From: Candidatus Lachnoclostridium avicola
GTDB taxonomy: Bacteria; Bacillota; Clostridia; Lachnospirales; Lachnospiraceae
Length of the DNA: 64,000 nt
Assembly (NCBI GenBank): GCA_019114465.1
Contig: DXFM01000007.1
Coordinates: 32,975 to 96,974, forward strand
Reading direction: 5' to 3'
This document shows positions 24,601-33,660 of the stretch, in pieces; position 1 is the stretch's first letter, and every line of letters starts with the position of its first letter. A model generated the notes under the pieces. It was not told the origin of the DNA and searched no databases. It saw nothing but the letters and a program-made list of their open reading frames with translations. Both the position numbers and the translations under genes were made by a program.

Positions 24601-25307
24601 TAAATACCTATACGGCCCTGGACCTGGAGACCACGGGGCTGGACCCGAAGACGGACCGGATCCTGGAGATCGGCGCGGTGCGGGTGGAGGACGGCCGGGA
24701 GACAGACAGATTTTCCCAGTTGGTGAATCCCAGGAGAGAAATTACGGAGAAAATCACGGAGCTCACCGGAATCACCGGGGAGATGGTGGAAGAGTGTCCG
24801 GATATCTCCGCCGTTCTTCCGGAATTTCTGGAGTTCTGCGGGAACGGCCCCATCCTGGGACACAACATTCTGTTTGACTTCCGGTTTTTAAAACGGGCGG
24901 CGGTCAACCACGGACATTCCTTTGAGCGGAGGGGAATCGACACTCTGGCCCTGTGCCGGAAATTCATGCCGGCGGGGGAGAAGAAGAATCTCTCCGCTGC
25001 CTGCCGGTATTTTCAGGTGGAGACCGGCCGGTCCCACCGGGCCTTTGACGACGCCCTGGCGGCCCACCGGCTGTATCAGAAGATGGCGCCGGCCTGGGAA
25101 AATGGGGACCGGGAGGCATTTTTGCCCAGGCCTCTGGAATATAAGATAAAAAGGGAACAGCCTGCCTCAAAAAGGCAAAAAGAAGTATTGCGTGATTTAC
25201 TAAAATATCATAAAATAACACTATCTGCGCAAATTGACGACCTGAGTCGAAATGAGATTTCGCGGATAACGGATAAAATCATATTAAAATATGGACGAAT
25301 CCTGTAA
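24597..25307 (+). CDS. DEDD-type 3'-5' exonuclease (DNA polymerase III epsilon-like)
   Basis: The 236-residue protein has an RNase T/DnaQ-like exonuclease fold: Exo I ALDLETTGLD (Asp9, Glu11), Exo II GHNILFDFRFL, and Exo III HRAFDDALAAHRLY with the His-x4-Asp arrangement. A short C-terminal extension of about 45 residues (SKRQKEVLRDLLKYHK onwards) is helical and not part of the exonuclease domain. The ATG at 24597 overlaps the nth stop. The last 150 bases are clearly more AT-rich than the rest. It may serve in repair or proofreading. Confidence 0.83.
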   Translation: MINTYTALDLETTGLDPKTDRILEIGAVRVEDGRETDRFSQLVNPRREITEKITELTGITGEMVEECPDISAVLPEFLEFCGNGPILGHNILFDFRFLKRAAVNHGHSFERRGIDTLALCRKFMPAGEKKNLSAACRYFQVETGRSHRAFDDALAAHRLYQKMAPAWENGDREAFLPRPLEYKIKREQPASKRQKEVLRDLLKYHKITLSAQIDDLSRNEISRITDKIILKYGRIL

Positions 25308-25322
25308 AGAGGTGATGAAGAA

Positions 25323-25424
25323 ATGAAGGAAAAGAAGAGAAGACTCATTTCCACGATCATCGTGGTAGTGCTGATTCTTGCCATGGTGCTTCCCATGGTG
25401 GCTTCTGTGGTTTCCATGTTTTAG
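25323..25424 (+). CDS. Small single-span membrane protein
   Basis: A 33-residue frame begins at ATG 25323, with AAAGAGGTG upstream. It reads as a basic start MKEKKRR, then one hydrophobic helix of about 20 residues (LISTIIVVVLILAMVLPMVA) and ends SVVSMF. It lies between the exonuclease and VanW genes. No family can be named with certainty. The ribosome site, clear positive-inside pattern and coding-like composition support it being translated. Confidence 0.55.
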   Translation: MKEKKRRLISTIIVVVLILAMVLPMVASVVSMF

Positions 25425-25458
25425 GCGGAAACCGGAAGCAGCGGGATAGAGGAGATAT

Positions 25459-27120
25459 ATGAAAAAGGAATTTTTTGAAAAAGGGATTTTGACAGTCTGC
25501 CTGGCTGCCGGAATGATTCTGGGATCCGGGTTCTGTTCCCTGGCGGCGGTGCTTCCGGATGGCCTTCAGGTGGGAGGTCAGGAGCTGGGAGGCTTGAGCC
25601 GGGAAGAGGCAGACCGAAAGATTGAGGAATACGTGGACGGGCTTCCGGACCAGACCATCTCCATCCAGGTGGGAGATCAGACCCTGGAGACGACCACCAA
25701 AGCCATGGGGCTTTCCTGGAGCAACCGGGATGCGGTGGATGAGGTCGTTTCCGCCCTCACAGAAGGAAACCTTCTGAAGCGGTATATGGCGGAGACGGAT
25801 CTGGAACAGGAAGGCCGGGAAATTCCCGTGGAGACCGCTGTGGATGAGGCGGCTGTGACGGCTTTCGTCACGGAGCAGTGCAGCGGGATGGAAGGGGGCG
25901 CGAAGAACGCCTCCATTACCAGGGAGAACGGAGAGTTTGTCATCACTCCCTCTGAAAAGGGAGTGACGGTGGACACGGCGGCAACGGTCCAGGCCATCAA
26001 TGAGGCGGTGGCCGGCGGGGTGGATGAGCCGGTGGAGGTGGAAGCTGTCATCACTGAGGCGGAGCCGGAGATTACCACGGAGATGCTCTCCACCATCAAG
26101 GACGTGCTGGGCACTTACACCACCGATTTCAGCAGCAGCAGCTCTGCAAGAGCGAAGAACCTGGAGGTGGGTTCGGCTAAATTAAACGGCCATGTGCTCA
26201 TGCCGGGGGAGACCCTGTCCGGCTATGAGTGCCTGCAGCCCTTTACCAGAGCCAACGGCTATGAGCCGGCGGCTTCCTATGAAAACGGCCAGGTAGTGGA
26301 CAGCATCGGAGGCGGCGTCTGCCAGCTCTCCACCACCATGTACAACATGGCCCTGGAGGCGGAGCTGGAGATCACCCAGCGGCAGAATCATTCCATGATT
26401 GTGACCTATGTGGATCCGTCCAGGGACGCGGCCATCGCCGGCACCTACAAGGATCTGAAGATTACCAATAACTACAGCACGCCCATCTACATTGAGGCGT
26501 ATACATCAGGAAGAAAACTGACATTCACCTGCTACGGCCAGGAGACCAGACCGGCCAACCGGGAGGTGGAGTACATTTCCGAGACCATCAGCAGAACGGA
26601 CCCGGGAGCGCCCATCGAGCGGGTGAACAATTCCCTGGCTCCCGGAACCAGGAGAAGAGTGTCCTCGGGTCATGTGGGAATTAAATCCCGGCTCTGGAAG
26701 GTGGTAAAGGTGGACGGAGTGGAGACGGAGCGGACGCTTCTCAACACAGATACCTACAACGCCTCCAAAGCGGTGTATGAGGTGGGACCAGCCGCTCCTG
26801 CGGAGACGGCTCCGCCGGTGACGGAGACTGTTCCGGAGAGCACCGCGCCGCCGGAGACCCAGGCTCCCCAGCCCTCTGAGGGAGTGGGCGGAGGCCCGGG
26901 AATGGGATTAAGCGGACCTTCCGGAAGCACCGGAGGAGAAACCCAGGCGCCCGCAGCACCCCAGACAGCTCCGGCGGCAGAGACCACAGCCCCCGCCCCG
27001 GCGGCGGGGGGCTCCCCATCAGCTGACAGCGGGGCAGTTCCCGCTCCCGCAGAGACCCAGGCCCAGACGCCAGCGGCGCCGGCACCGGACGCTTCCGGGG
27101 CACCGGCTCCCGCGGCCTGA
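25459..27120 (+). CDS. VanW family secreted protein
   Basis: The 553-residue protein has an N-terminal signal sequence or anchor (ILTVCLAAGMILGSGFCSLAA), a peptidoglycan-binding-4 type region (residues about 35-190), then the VanW domain with the family hallmark GGGVCQLSTTMYNMALEA and an NHSMIVTYVDPSRDAAI segment. From about residue 440 there is a long Pro/Ala/Glu/Thr/Gly-rich tail with repeated ETQAP-like units. VanW occurs beside vancomycin-resistance genes but its biochemical role is unknown; a peptidoglycan-related function is inferred. GGAG is 8 bases before the ATG. It is followed after 14 bases by the next gene. Confidence 0.82.
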   Translation: MKKEFFEKGILTVCLAAGMILGSGFCSLAAVLPDGLQVGGQELGGLSREEADRKIEEYVDGLPDQTISIQVGDQTLETTTKAMGLSWSNRDAVDEVVSALTEGNLLKRYMAETDLEQEGREIPVETAVDEAAVTAFVTEQCSGMEGGAKNASITRENGEFVITPSEKGVTVDTAATVQAINEAVAGGVDEPVEVEAVITEAEPEITTEMLSTIKDVLGTYTTDFSSSSSARAKNLEVGSAKLNGHVLMPGETLSGYECLQPFTRANGYEPAASYENGQVVDSIGGGVCQLSTTMYNMALEAELEITQRQNHSMIVTYVDPSRDAAIAGTYKDLKITNNYSTPIYIEAYTSGRKLTFTCYGQETRPANREVEYISETISRTDPGAPIERVNNSLAPGTRRRVSSGHVGIKSRLWKVVKVDGVETERTLLNTDTYNASKAVYEVGPAAPAETAPPVTETVPESTAPPETQAPQPSEGVGGGPGMGLSGPSGSTGGETQAPAAPQTAPAAETTAPAPAAGGSPSADSGAVPAPAETQAQTPAAPAPDASGAPAPAA

Positions 27121-27134
27121 AAGGGGCGGCAGCC

Positions 27135-27716
27135 ATGAGAAAAATTGTGCGGGACAATACAGGGCTGATGGCAGCAGGACAGGATCTGGTGGCCGTCGGC
27201 TACGCCGGGGCCAGAGGCGGGGCGCTGATCGCGCAGGCCCGGAAAGAGGAGCTGCGCGCCCGGTTTTCCGAGAGCTTTCTGAACCAGGCGGCCTGCCGCA
27301 GGGAAGTGTCCCTGCCGGAGGAACGGGGATACTGGCTCAGCCTGGGGGCAGCGGAGCTTGAACCGGTGGGGGAAGGGGGCATTTTAAATGCCCTGTGGAA
27401 CCTGACGGGGGCCTACGGATTGGGAATGGAGTTTTCCCTGAGGGCCATTCCCTTGCGCCAGGAGACAGTGGAGATCTGTGAGGAGTTCGGCCTGAATCCC
27501 TACCGGCTGTACTCGGAGGACTGCGCTGTGGCGACGGCGGCAAACGGCGGCCGGCTGGCGCAGCAGCTGAAGAAACTGGGGATCCCGGCGGCAGTTGTGG
27601 GAAGGATTAAAAAGGGAGTCGCCAGGGAGATCCTGACGGATGAGGGGACCGGATATCTGGAACGGCCCCAGGAAGATGAACTGAAAAAGGTTCTGCCCGG
27701 ATATTTCGGGGAGTGA
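27135..27716 (+). CDS. AIR-synthase-related (PurM/HypE-like) C-terminal domain protein
   Basis: The 193-residue protein resembles the C-terminal half of the PurM/HypE/ThiL superfamily. Visible features are a Gly-rich LWNLTGAYGLGMEF, RAIPLRQETVEICEEFGLNPYRLYSEDCAVATAAN, and IPAAVVGRIKKG, cited as short segments. The N-terminal ATP-binding half typical of the full-length family is missing or reduced. It sits downstream of VanW by 14 bases. I infer that it is not a complete AIR synthase and do not assign a reaction. Confidence 0.6.
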   Translation: MRKIVRDNTGLMAAGQDLVAVGYAGARGGALIAQARKEELRARFSESFLNQAACRREVSLPEERGYWLSLGAAELEPVGEGGILNALWNLTGAYGLGMEFSLRAIPLRQETVEICEEFGLNPYRLYSEDCAVATAANGGRLAQQLKKLGIPAAVVGRIKKGVAREILTDEGTGYLERPQEDELKKVLPGYFGE

Positions 27717-27722
27717 GAACAT

Positions 27723-27754
27723 GCCGCAGGACGGCCTTTCGGCCGTCCCGCGGC
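27723..27754 (+). terminator. Strong hairpin after the AIR-synthase-like gene
   Basis: GCCGC-A-GGACGGCC pairs with GGCCGTCC-C-GCGGC around a 4-base loop. Only a short T-poor tail follows, so termination is likely partial. Confidence 0.5.
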
Positions 27755-27824
27755 TTATATCAAATAGATGGAAAAACAGCGGCGGTCTCAGACAGACGGC
27801 CGGACAGAAAAAGGAGGAGCGAAG

Positions 27825-28307
27825 ATGAGAGAAAAGATTTTAGCCATTATGGAAAAGAACAGCCGGATCGATCTGAAGGACCTGGCCATACTTTTGGGAG
27901 AGAGCGAGGCGGCCATCGCCAATGAGATCGCGGAGATGGAGAAGGAAAAGGTGATCTGCGGCTATCACACTCTGATCGACTGGGATAAAACCGGTGAAGA
28001 GAAGGTGACGGCTCTGATCGAGGTGAAGGTGACCCCCCAGAGAGATATGGGATTTGACAAGATCGCCGAGCGGATCTACCAGTACAACGAGGTGGAGGCG
28101 GTGTATCTCATGTCCGGCTCCTTCGATTTTACCATTATCCTGGAAGGAAAGACCATGAGACAGGTGGCTCTGTTTGTGTCAGAGAAGCTGTCCACCATCG
28201 ATTCCGTGCTCAGCACTTCCACCCATTTTATTCTGAAGAAGTACAAGGATCACGGAACCATTATGCAGAAAGAAGACAAGGATGAAAGGATGCTGATCAG
28301 TTTATGA
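27825..28307 (+). CDS. Lrp/AsnC family transcription regulator
   Basis: The 160-residue regulator has an N-terminal helix-turn-helix (MREKILAIMEKNSRIDLKDLA) and a C-terminal RAM ligand-binding domain (VTALIEVKVTPQRDMGF, VEAVYLMSGSFDFTIILEG). Lrp/AsnC proteins respond to amino acids and often regulate the adjacent gene. The ATG follows AAGGAGG by 7 bases. Its stop overlaps the start of the downstream aminotransferase by 4 bases, so the two form one unit in which the regulator probably senses the aminotransferase's amino-acid substrate or product. Confidence 0.85.
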   Translation: MREKILAIMEKNSRIDLKDLAILLGESEAAIANEIAEMEKEKVICGYHTLIDWDKTGEEKVTALIEVKVTPQRDMGFDKIAERIYQYNEVEAVYLMSGSFDFTIILEGKTMRQVALFVSEKLSTIDSVLSTSTHFILKKYKDHGTIMQKEDKDERMLISL

Positions 28308-29482
28308 GAAATCCATTGGCAGAAAGAGTGATAAATATTCCGCCGTCCGGCATCCGGAAATTTTTCGATGTGGTCAACGAGATGGACGACGCCATTTCCC
28401 TGGGCGTGGGCGAGCCGGATTTTGATACCCCGTGGCATATACGGGAGGAGGGAATCTATTCCCTGGAGAAAGGGCGCACCTTTTACACCTCCAACGCTGG
28501 TCTGAAGGAGCTGAAGGTGGAAATCTGCAACTATCTGAAGAGACGGTACGATGTGCTCTATGATCCGGACGGAGAAGTGATGGTGACCGTGGGCGGCAGC
28601 GAGGCCATTGACATCGCCCTGCGGGCTATGCTGGAGCCGGGGGACGAGGTGCTGATTCCCCAGCCCAGCTATGTCTCCTACGTTCCCTGTACAGTTCTGG
28701 CCAACGGAACGCCGGTGATCATCGAGCTGGAGGAAAAAGACGAGTTCCGCCTGACGCCGGAGAAACTGCTGGAGAAGATCACGCCGAAGACAAAAATCTT
28801 GATCATGCCTTTCCCCAACAACCCCACAGGAGCCATCATGGAGCGGGAAGATCTGGAAAAGATCGCAAAGATCGTGGAGGAGAAGGACCTTTTTGTGATC
28901 TCCGATGAGATTTACAGCGAGCTTACATACAAGGGACACCATGTGACCATCGCCTCCCTTCCCGGAATGAAGGAGAGAACGGTGCTGATCAACGGATTTT
29001 CCAAATCCTATGCCATGACCGGCTGGCGTCTGGGCTATGCGGCTGCGCCGAAGGAAATTCTGCGGCAGATGTTGAAGATCCATCAGTTTGCCATTATGTG
29101 CGCTCCTACCACCAGCCAGTACGCGGCAGTTTCCGCTCTGAGAAACGGGGACGGAGATGTGGAGACCATGAGAGAAGCGTACGCTCAGAGAAGGCGGTAT
29201 CTGGTGCACGCCCTGCGGGAGATGGGACTGGAGTGCTTTGAGCCTTACGGGGCATTTTATGTGTTTCCCAGCATTAAGAAGTTCGGAATGTCTTCCGATG
29301 AGTTTGCCACCAGGCTGCTGAGAGAGGAGAAGGTGGCGGTAGTTCCCGGCACCGCCTTCGGAGACTGCGGAGAGGGCTACCTCCGTCTCTCCTACGCCTA
29401 CTCCCTGGAGAGCCTGAAGGTGGCTCTGGACCGGATCCGGAATTTTGTGGAGCGGCTGGAAAAGGAACAGGGGCTGAGGTAA
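28304..29482 (+). CDS. Class I/II pyridoxal-phosphate aminotransferase
   Basis: The 392-residue enzyme has the fold-type I aspartate-aminotransferase pattern: GVGEPDFDTPWHI, the lysine in NGFSKSYAMTGWRLGY, MPFPNNPTGA and the C-terminal RLSYAYSLESLKVAL. It transfers an amino group from an amino acid to a 2-oxo acid; the substrate (aromatic or branched-chain) cannot be told. It overlaps the Lrp regulator by 4 bases and lies 6 bases before trmL. Confidence 0.87.
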   Translation: MRNPLAERVINIPPSGIRKFFDVVNEMDDAISLGVGEPDFDTPWHIREEGIYSLEKGRTFYTSNAGLKELKVEICNYLKRRYDVLYDPDGEVMVTVGGSEAIDIALRAMLEPGDEVLIPQPSYVSYVPCTVLANGTPVIIELEEKDEFRLTPEKLLEKITPKTKILIMPFPNNPTGAIMEREDLEKIAKIVEEKDLFVISDEIYSELTYKGHHVTIASLPGMKERTVLINGFSKSYAMTGWRLGYAAAPKEILRQMLKIHQFAIMCAPTTSQYAAVSALRNGDGDVETMREAYAQRRRYLVHALREMGLECFEPYGAFYVFPSIKKFGMSSDEFATRLLREEKVAVVPGTAFGDCGEGYLRLSYAYSLESLKVALDRIRNFVERLEKEQGLR

Positions 29483-29488
29483 GGAATT

Positions 29489-29980
29489 ATGAATATTGTG
29501 CTCTATGAGCCGGAGATGCCGGCCAACACCGGAAACATCGGCCGTACCTGTGTGGCCACCAACACAAGGCTTCATCTGATCGAGCCTCTGGGCTTCAAGC
29601 TGAACGAGAAGGCCATCCGCCGGGCCGGCCTGGACTACTGGCCGAAGCTGGATGTGACGGTGTACAGCGATTACCAGGAATTTCTGGAGAAGAATCCCAG
29701 GGCGAAAATTTACATGGCCACCACAAAGGCGCCTCAGGTCTATACGGATGTGTCCTACGAGCCGGACTGCTTTATCATGTTCGGACCGGAGAGCCGGGGG
29801 ATTCCCGAGGAAATTCTTCTGGAAAATCAGGAGACCTGCGTGCGGATCCCCATGTGGGGAGATATCCGGTCCCTGAATCTGTCCAATTCCGTGGCCATCG
29901 TCCTCTATGAGGCCCTGCGGCAGAACGGGTTTGAACATATGCAGATGGAGGGAAAACTGACGAAGTACCAGTGGCGGTGA
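29489..29980 (+). CDS. trmL: tRNA (cytidine/uridine-34 2'-O)-methyltransferase
   Basis: The 163-residue SPOUT enzyme methylates the wobble ribose in the tRNA-Leu isoacceptors. Conserved pieces are NIVLYEPEMPANTGNIGRTC, the LIEPLGFKLNEKAIRRAGLDYW stretch, MFGPESRGIPEE and IRSLNLSNSVAIVLYEALRQ, cited in parts. Length is typical of TrmL/YibK. It ends just before a strong terminator. Confidence 0.9.
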   Translation: MNIVLYEPEMPANTGNIGRTCVATNTRLHLIEPLGFKLNEKAIRRAGLDYWPKLDVTVYSDYQEFLEKNPRAKIYMATTKAPQVYTDVSYEPDCFIMFGPESRGIPEEILLENQETCVRIPMWGDIRSLNLSNSVAIVLYEALRQNGFEHMQMEGKLTKYQWR

Positions 29981-30007
29981 TGGCTGATTAAAAAATAAGA
30001 AAACAGA

Positions 30008-30050
30008 AAAAAGCTTCTGAGTTCATTCAAAGAATTCAGAGGCTTTTTCT
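30008..30050 (+). terminator. Terminator after trmL
   Basis: GCTTCTGAGTTC pairs with GAATTCAGAGGC (two wobble pairs) around a 7-base loop, followed by five T. Confidence 0.85.
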
Positions 30051-30068
30051 TACGTTGTAATGTAAAAA

Positions 30069-30085
30069 ATTACTATTTAAGTAAT
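30069..30085. promoter_or_regulatory. Palindromic site upstream of the sugar operon
   Basis: ATTACT and AGTAAT are separated by 5 bases. The site lies 44 bases upstream of the -35 box of the glycosidase gene and could bind one of the two RpiR regulators encoded downstream; this is inferred. Confidence 0.35.
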
Positions 30086-30128
30086 AAATACTAAAAAATG
30101 AAATGAAAACCAAATAAAACTGGAACTA

Positions 30129-30157
30129 TTTACAACTTCGTTGGAATGATATATGAT
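30129..30157 (+). promoter_or_regulatory. Promoter of the glycosidase-PTS operon
   Basis: TTTACA (30129-30134), a 17-base spacer and TATGAT (30152-30157). Confidence 0.6.
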
Positions 30158-30238
30158 GGACACATCACAGAACAGGGCCCATAAAAAATGTGAAAAAGCA
30201 AAGTAAAACGGTAAAAGATGGAAAAAGAGGAGAATTGT

Positions 30239-31564
30239 ATGAAAACTTATAGTGTATGTATCGTTGGCGGCGGAAGTACTTATACTCTGGGATTCCTGAA
30301 ATCCTTTGTACGGCTGAGAGAGGAATTTCCGTTAAAGAAACTGGTGCTTTTTGACATTGACGGAAAACGTCAGGAACCTATTGGAAAATACGGTGAGATC
30401 CTGTTCAGAGAGAGATTTCCGGAGCTGGATTTCTCCTACACCACAGACATTAAGGAAGCCTACGAGGGGATGGATTTCGTATTTATGCAGATGAGAGCCG
30501 GCGGACTGGCCATGCGCCGTCAGGACGAGCATATCCCCTTAAGCATGGGACTGATCGGACAGGAGACCTGCGGCGCCGGCGGTATGGCTTACGGACTTCG
30601 CTCCTGCGTGGATATGATCAAGGCAGTGCATGATATCCGCACCTATGCTCCGGATGCCTGGATCCTCAACTACTCCAACCCGGCGGCTATTGTGGCGGAG
30701 GCTCTGCGCAGAGAGTTCCCCGATGATAAGAGGATCTTAAACATCTGCGATCAGCCGGAGAACGTGGTGCGTTCCGCCAGCCGCCTGCTGAGATGCGATT
30801 GGGAGGACCTGGATCCTGTATACTTTGGTCTGAACCACTATGGATGGTTTACACATATGTACAATGTGAAGACGGGAGAAGATCTGCTTCCGAAGATCCG
30901 GGAGCTGGTAAAGGAAAAAGGATTCCTTCCCCAGGATGCAGAGCAGAGAGATCAGTCCTGGCTGGACACCTACGGCATGGTGCAGACCATCATGGCAGAC
31001 TTCCCGGACTATCTGCCCAACACCTATGACCAGTATTATCTGTATCCGGATTACAAGGTGAGTCACTTAAATCCCAACTATACGAGAGCGGACGAAGTGA
31101 TTGACGGAAGAGAGAAGAGAGTGTTTACCGAGTGCGCGGAAGTAATCAAGGAAGGCAAACTGGGAGATCGTTTCCATGCAATTTCCGATGCCCATGCGGA
31201 AATGATGATCAAGGTGGCCGAGGCCATCGCTTACAACAAGAATGACCGTCACATCCTGATTGTGGAGAACAACGGAGCAATTGCCAATATGCAGGATGAC
31301 GCCATGGTAGAGGTGGTCTGCGAGCTGGGAATCAACGGCCCCCGTCCCATGAGAGTGGGCAATATTCCTCAGTTCTATCTGGGGCTGCTGGTCAATCAGG
31401 TTTCCTGCGAGAAGCTGCTGGTGGATGCTTATTTTGAGCACTCTTATCAGAAAGCGCTGCAGGCATTTACCCTGAACCGTCTGATTAACGATGCGAAAAA
31501 AGCCCGCAAGGTGCTGGATGCCCTGATCGAGGCAAACAAGGGAATGTGGCCGGAACTGAAATAA
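30239..31564 (+). CDS. Glycoside hydrolase family 4, 6-phospho-alpha-glucosidase-like
   Basis: The 441-residue enzyme has the NAD-binding GGGSTYTLG at the N-terminus, VFMQMRAGGLAMRRQDEH and the metal/cofactor motif around NICDQP. In family 4 a CD-x-P motif is characteristic of 6-phospho-alpha-glucosidases, whereas beta-specific members have CNVP. FGLNHYGWF supplies the metal-binding His. The enzyme needs NAD and Mn(II) and works on phosphorylated disaccharides brought in by a PTS. GAGGAG is 7 bases before the chosen ATG. The PTS gene follows after 53 bases, so it likely feeds maltose-type 6-phosphates into glycolysis. Confidence 0.85.
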   Translation: MKTYSVCIVGGGSTYTLGFLKSFVRLREEFPLKKLVLFDIDGKRQEPIGKYGEILFRERFPELDFSYTTDIKEAYEGMDFVFMQMRAGGLAMRRQDEHIPLSMGLIGQETCGAGGMAYGLRSCVDMIKAVHDIRTYAPDAWILNYSNPAAIVAEALRREFPDDKRILNICDQPENVVRSASRLLRCDWEDLDPVYFGLNHYGWFTHMYNVKTGEDLLPKIRELVKEKGFLPQDAEQRDQSWLDTYGMVQTIMADFPDYLPNTYDQYYLYPDYKVSHLNPNYTRADEVIDGREKRVFTECAEVIKEGKLGDRFHAISDAHAEMMIKVAEAIAYNKNDRHILIVENNGAIANMQDDAMVEVVCELGINGPRPMRVGNIPQFYLGLLVNQVSCEKLLVDAYFEHSYQKALQAFTLNRLINDAKKARKVLDALIEANKGMWPELK

Positions 31565-31617
31565 GAGTCAGACTGGATGGAGTAAGAATGACCAGTAAAA
31601 TATGAGGGGGATTTACA

Positions 31618-33627
31618 GTGAATAAAAAGAATAAGGTTATGGACTTTTTCTCCGCCCTGGGACGCAGCCTGCTGATGCCCATCGCAGCTCTGGCTGCCTG
31701 CGGCATCGTCCTGGGCCTGACATCTGCGCTGATGAAAACGCAGGTGCAGGAAGCAGTACCGTTTCTGTCGCAGACGTTTGTGTACTTTATCATTTCCACA
31801 TTAAATAAAGTTTCCAACGTGGTATTTACCCTGCTTCCGGTGCTGTTTGCCATTTCCATTGCTTTCGGCCTGGCGAGAGAGGAAAAAGAGATCGCGGCGT
31901 TTGCAGGATTTATCGGATACTATACGTTTCTGGTGGCGTCTTCCTGCCTGATCAATACCGGGTTTATGGATTTCAGCGCTCTGAAAATTTCCAATATCCT
32001 GGGCGTGGAAACTCTGGACATGGGCGCGGTGGCCGGCATTATCATCGGTCTGGTGACGGCCCAGGTACATAACAAATACCATAAGATCACATTCCCGGTG
32101 GCCATATCTTTCTACGGCGGGAAGCGGTTTGTGGCCATCGCCGTGATTATGGTTTCCGCTGTGATTGGTCTGATCGCTCCTATTGTGTGGAGTCCCATTT
32201 CCATGGCCATCACCGGCCTGGGCGGCGTGATTTCCGCATCTGGCCTGGTAGGAGTGTTTGGATACGGATTCCTGGAGAGACTTCTGATCCCTACCGGCCT
32301 GCACCATGTGTTAAACGGAATTTTCCGTACCACGGCTATCGGCGGCGTGTACGAGGGAGTGGAAGGCTGCCTGAACATTTTCCTCCAGTTCATTGATAAG
32401 GTGGACATCAGCGAGCTGGCTCCCTACACCGTTTTCCTGGGCCAGGGAAAGATGCCTATGATGATGTTCGGACTTCCCGGAGCGGCTCTGGCCATTTACC
32501 GTACCTCTCCGCCGGAGAAAAAGCAGAAGGTGAAAGCCCTGATGATCGCCGGAGTAGCGGCCAGCGTGGTATCCGGCATCACTGAGCCTCTGGAGTTCGC
32601 GTTCATGTTTGTGGCTCCCCAGCTGTTTGTGTTCCATGCAGTTATGGGCGGTATCTCCTTTATGTCCATGGCGGCCCTGGACGTGATCATCGGCAATACG
32701 GGCGGCGGTCTGATCGACTATCTGATCTGGGGCGTGTTCCAGCCCGGCTCCCACTGGTACTGGGTGATTGTGGTAGGCATTCCCTTTGCCATCGTCTACT
32801 ACAATGTGTTTAAATGGTACCTGACAAAGAAGAACCTCTCCATTGAAGTGTCGGATGAGGATGACGAGGAAAATGCCGCTTCCGGTGTTGTGATGGGAGA
32901 GCAGCAGATGGCTCAGGCGTACCGGATCATTGAGGGACTGGGCGGTTCCGCCAACATCAAGGAGGCGAACAACTGTCTGACCAGACTTCGGGTGGACATT
33001 GTGGACGCATCTCTGGTGAGAGAGGACATTTTAAAGAAGACGGGCGCCATGGGCTTTATCCGCCCCAGCGAGACCCACATCCAGGTGGTTTACGGGCCGA
33101 AGGTGGAGGCCATTGCGGCCAACGTAAGAGAGTGTCTGAGAAGCGGAAAAGTGATTCCCGCAGCGGCGAAGGTGAAGCATCAGCTTCTGGCTCCCGTGAG
33201 CGGCGGCGTGGTTCCCATGAAGGAAGCGCCGGATGAGACCTTCTCCTCCTGCATGATGGGAGACGGTGTGGTGATCCATCCCACAGACAATGTGATCAAG
33301 GCGCCCTGCAGCGGTACGGTAGGCGTGTACACCGAAGAAAACCGTCACGCCATCGGACTTCAGACAGAGGATGGTCTGGAGCTTCTGATCCACATTGGCG
33401 TGGACACCGTCAACTTAAAGGGCGAAGGCTTCGAGGGACTGGTATCTGCCGGCGACAGGATCAAGGCGGGAGACGCTCTGATCCGCTTCGACCGGGAAGA
33501 CCTGGAGAAGAAAGGATACTGCACGGATGTGATGCTGATCGTCATGGACAACGACGGACAGTTCGACGTGAAGTACACCACTGGCATGACGGCAGAGGTC
33601 GGAAAGACTGTGGTGGCAGAGTATTAA
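31618..33627 (+). CDS. PTS transporter subunit IICBA (glucose/maltose family)
   Basis: The 669-residue protein fuses three PTS domains. The IIC membrane channel spans residues 1 to about 405, with the conserved GTLMPFGLPGAALA-like segment and the GITEPLEFAFMFVAP motif. IIB (about 430-515) has the phosphorylated cysteine in NNCLTRLRVDI. IIA (about 530-669) has the active His in LIHIGVDTVNLKGEGF. This matches the MalX/GlvC-type alpha-glucoside permeases. The start is GTG at 31618, 7 bases after GAGGGGG. It imports and phosphorylates the sugar that the upstream glycosidase then splits. Confidence 0.9.
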   Translation: MNKKNKVMDFFSALGRSLLMPIAALAACGIVLGLTSALMKTQVQEAVPFLSQTFVYFIISTLNKVSNVVFTLLPVLFAISIAFGLAREEKEIAAFAGFIGYYTFLVASSCLINTGFMDFSALKISNILGVETLDMGAVAGIIIGLVTAQVHNKYHKITFPVAISFYGGKRFVAIAVIMVSAVIGLIAPIVWSPISMAITGLGGVISASGLVGVFGYGFLERLLIPTGLHHVLNGIFRTTAIGGVYEGVEGCLNIFLQFIDKVDISELAPYTVFLGQGKMPMMMFGLPGAALAIYRTSPPEKKQKVKALMIAGVAASVVSGITEPLEFAFMFVAPQLFVFHAVMGGISFMSMAALDVIIGNTGGGLIDYLIWGVFQPGSHWYWVIVVGIPFAIVYYNVFKWYLTKKNLSIEVSDEDDEENAASGVVMGEQQMAQAYRIIEGLGGSANIKEANNCLTRLRVDIVDASLVREDILKKTGAMGFIRPSETHIQVVYGPKVEAIAANVRECLRSGKVIPAAAKVKHQLLAPVSGGVVPMKEAPDETFSSCMMGDGVVIHPTDNVIKAPCSGTVGVYTEENRHAIGLQTEDGLELLIHIGVDTVNLKGEGFEGLVSAGDRIKAGDALIRFDREDLEKKGYCTDVMLIVMDNDGQFDVKYTTGMTAEVGKTVVAEY

Positions 33628-33660
33628 AACAGAACAGCTCCCTGCGATAAGGGATAAAAG

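Noticed and set aside
28250..29938. A 562-residue minus-strand frame opposite the aminotransferase and trmL
   Set aside because: It is His/Gln/Leu-rich with no start site and lies over two conserved genes.
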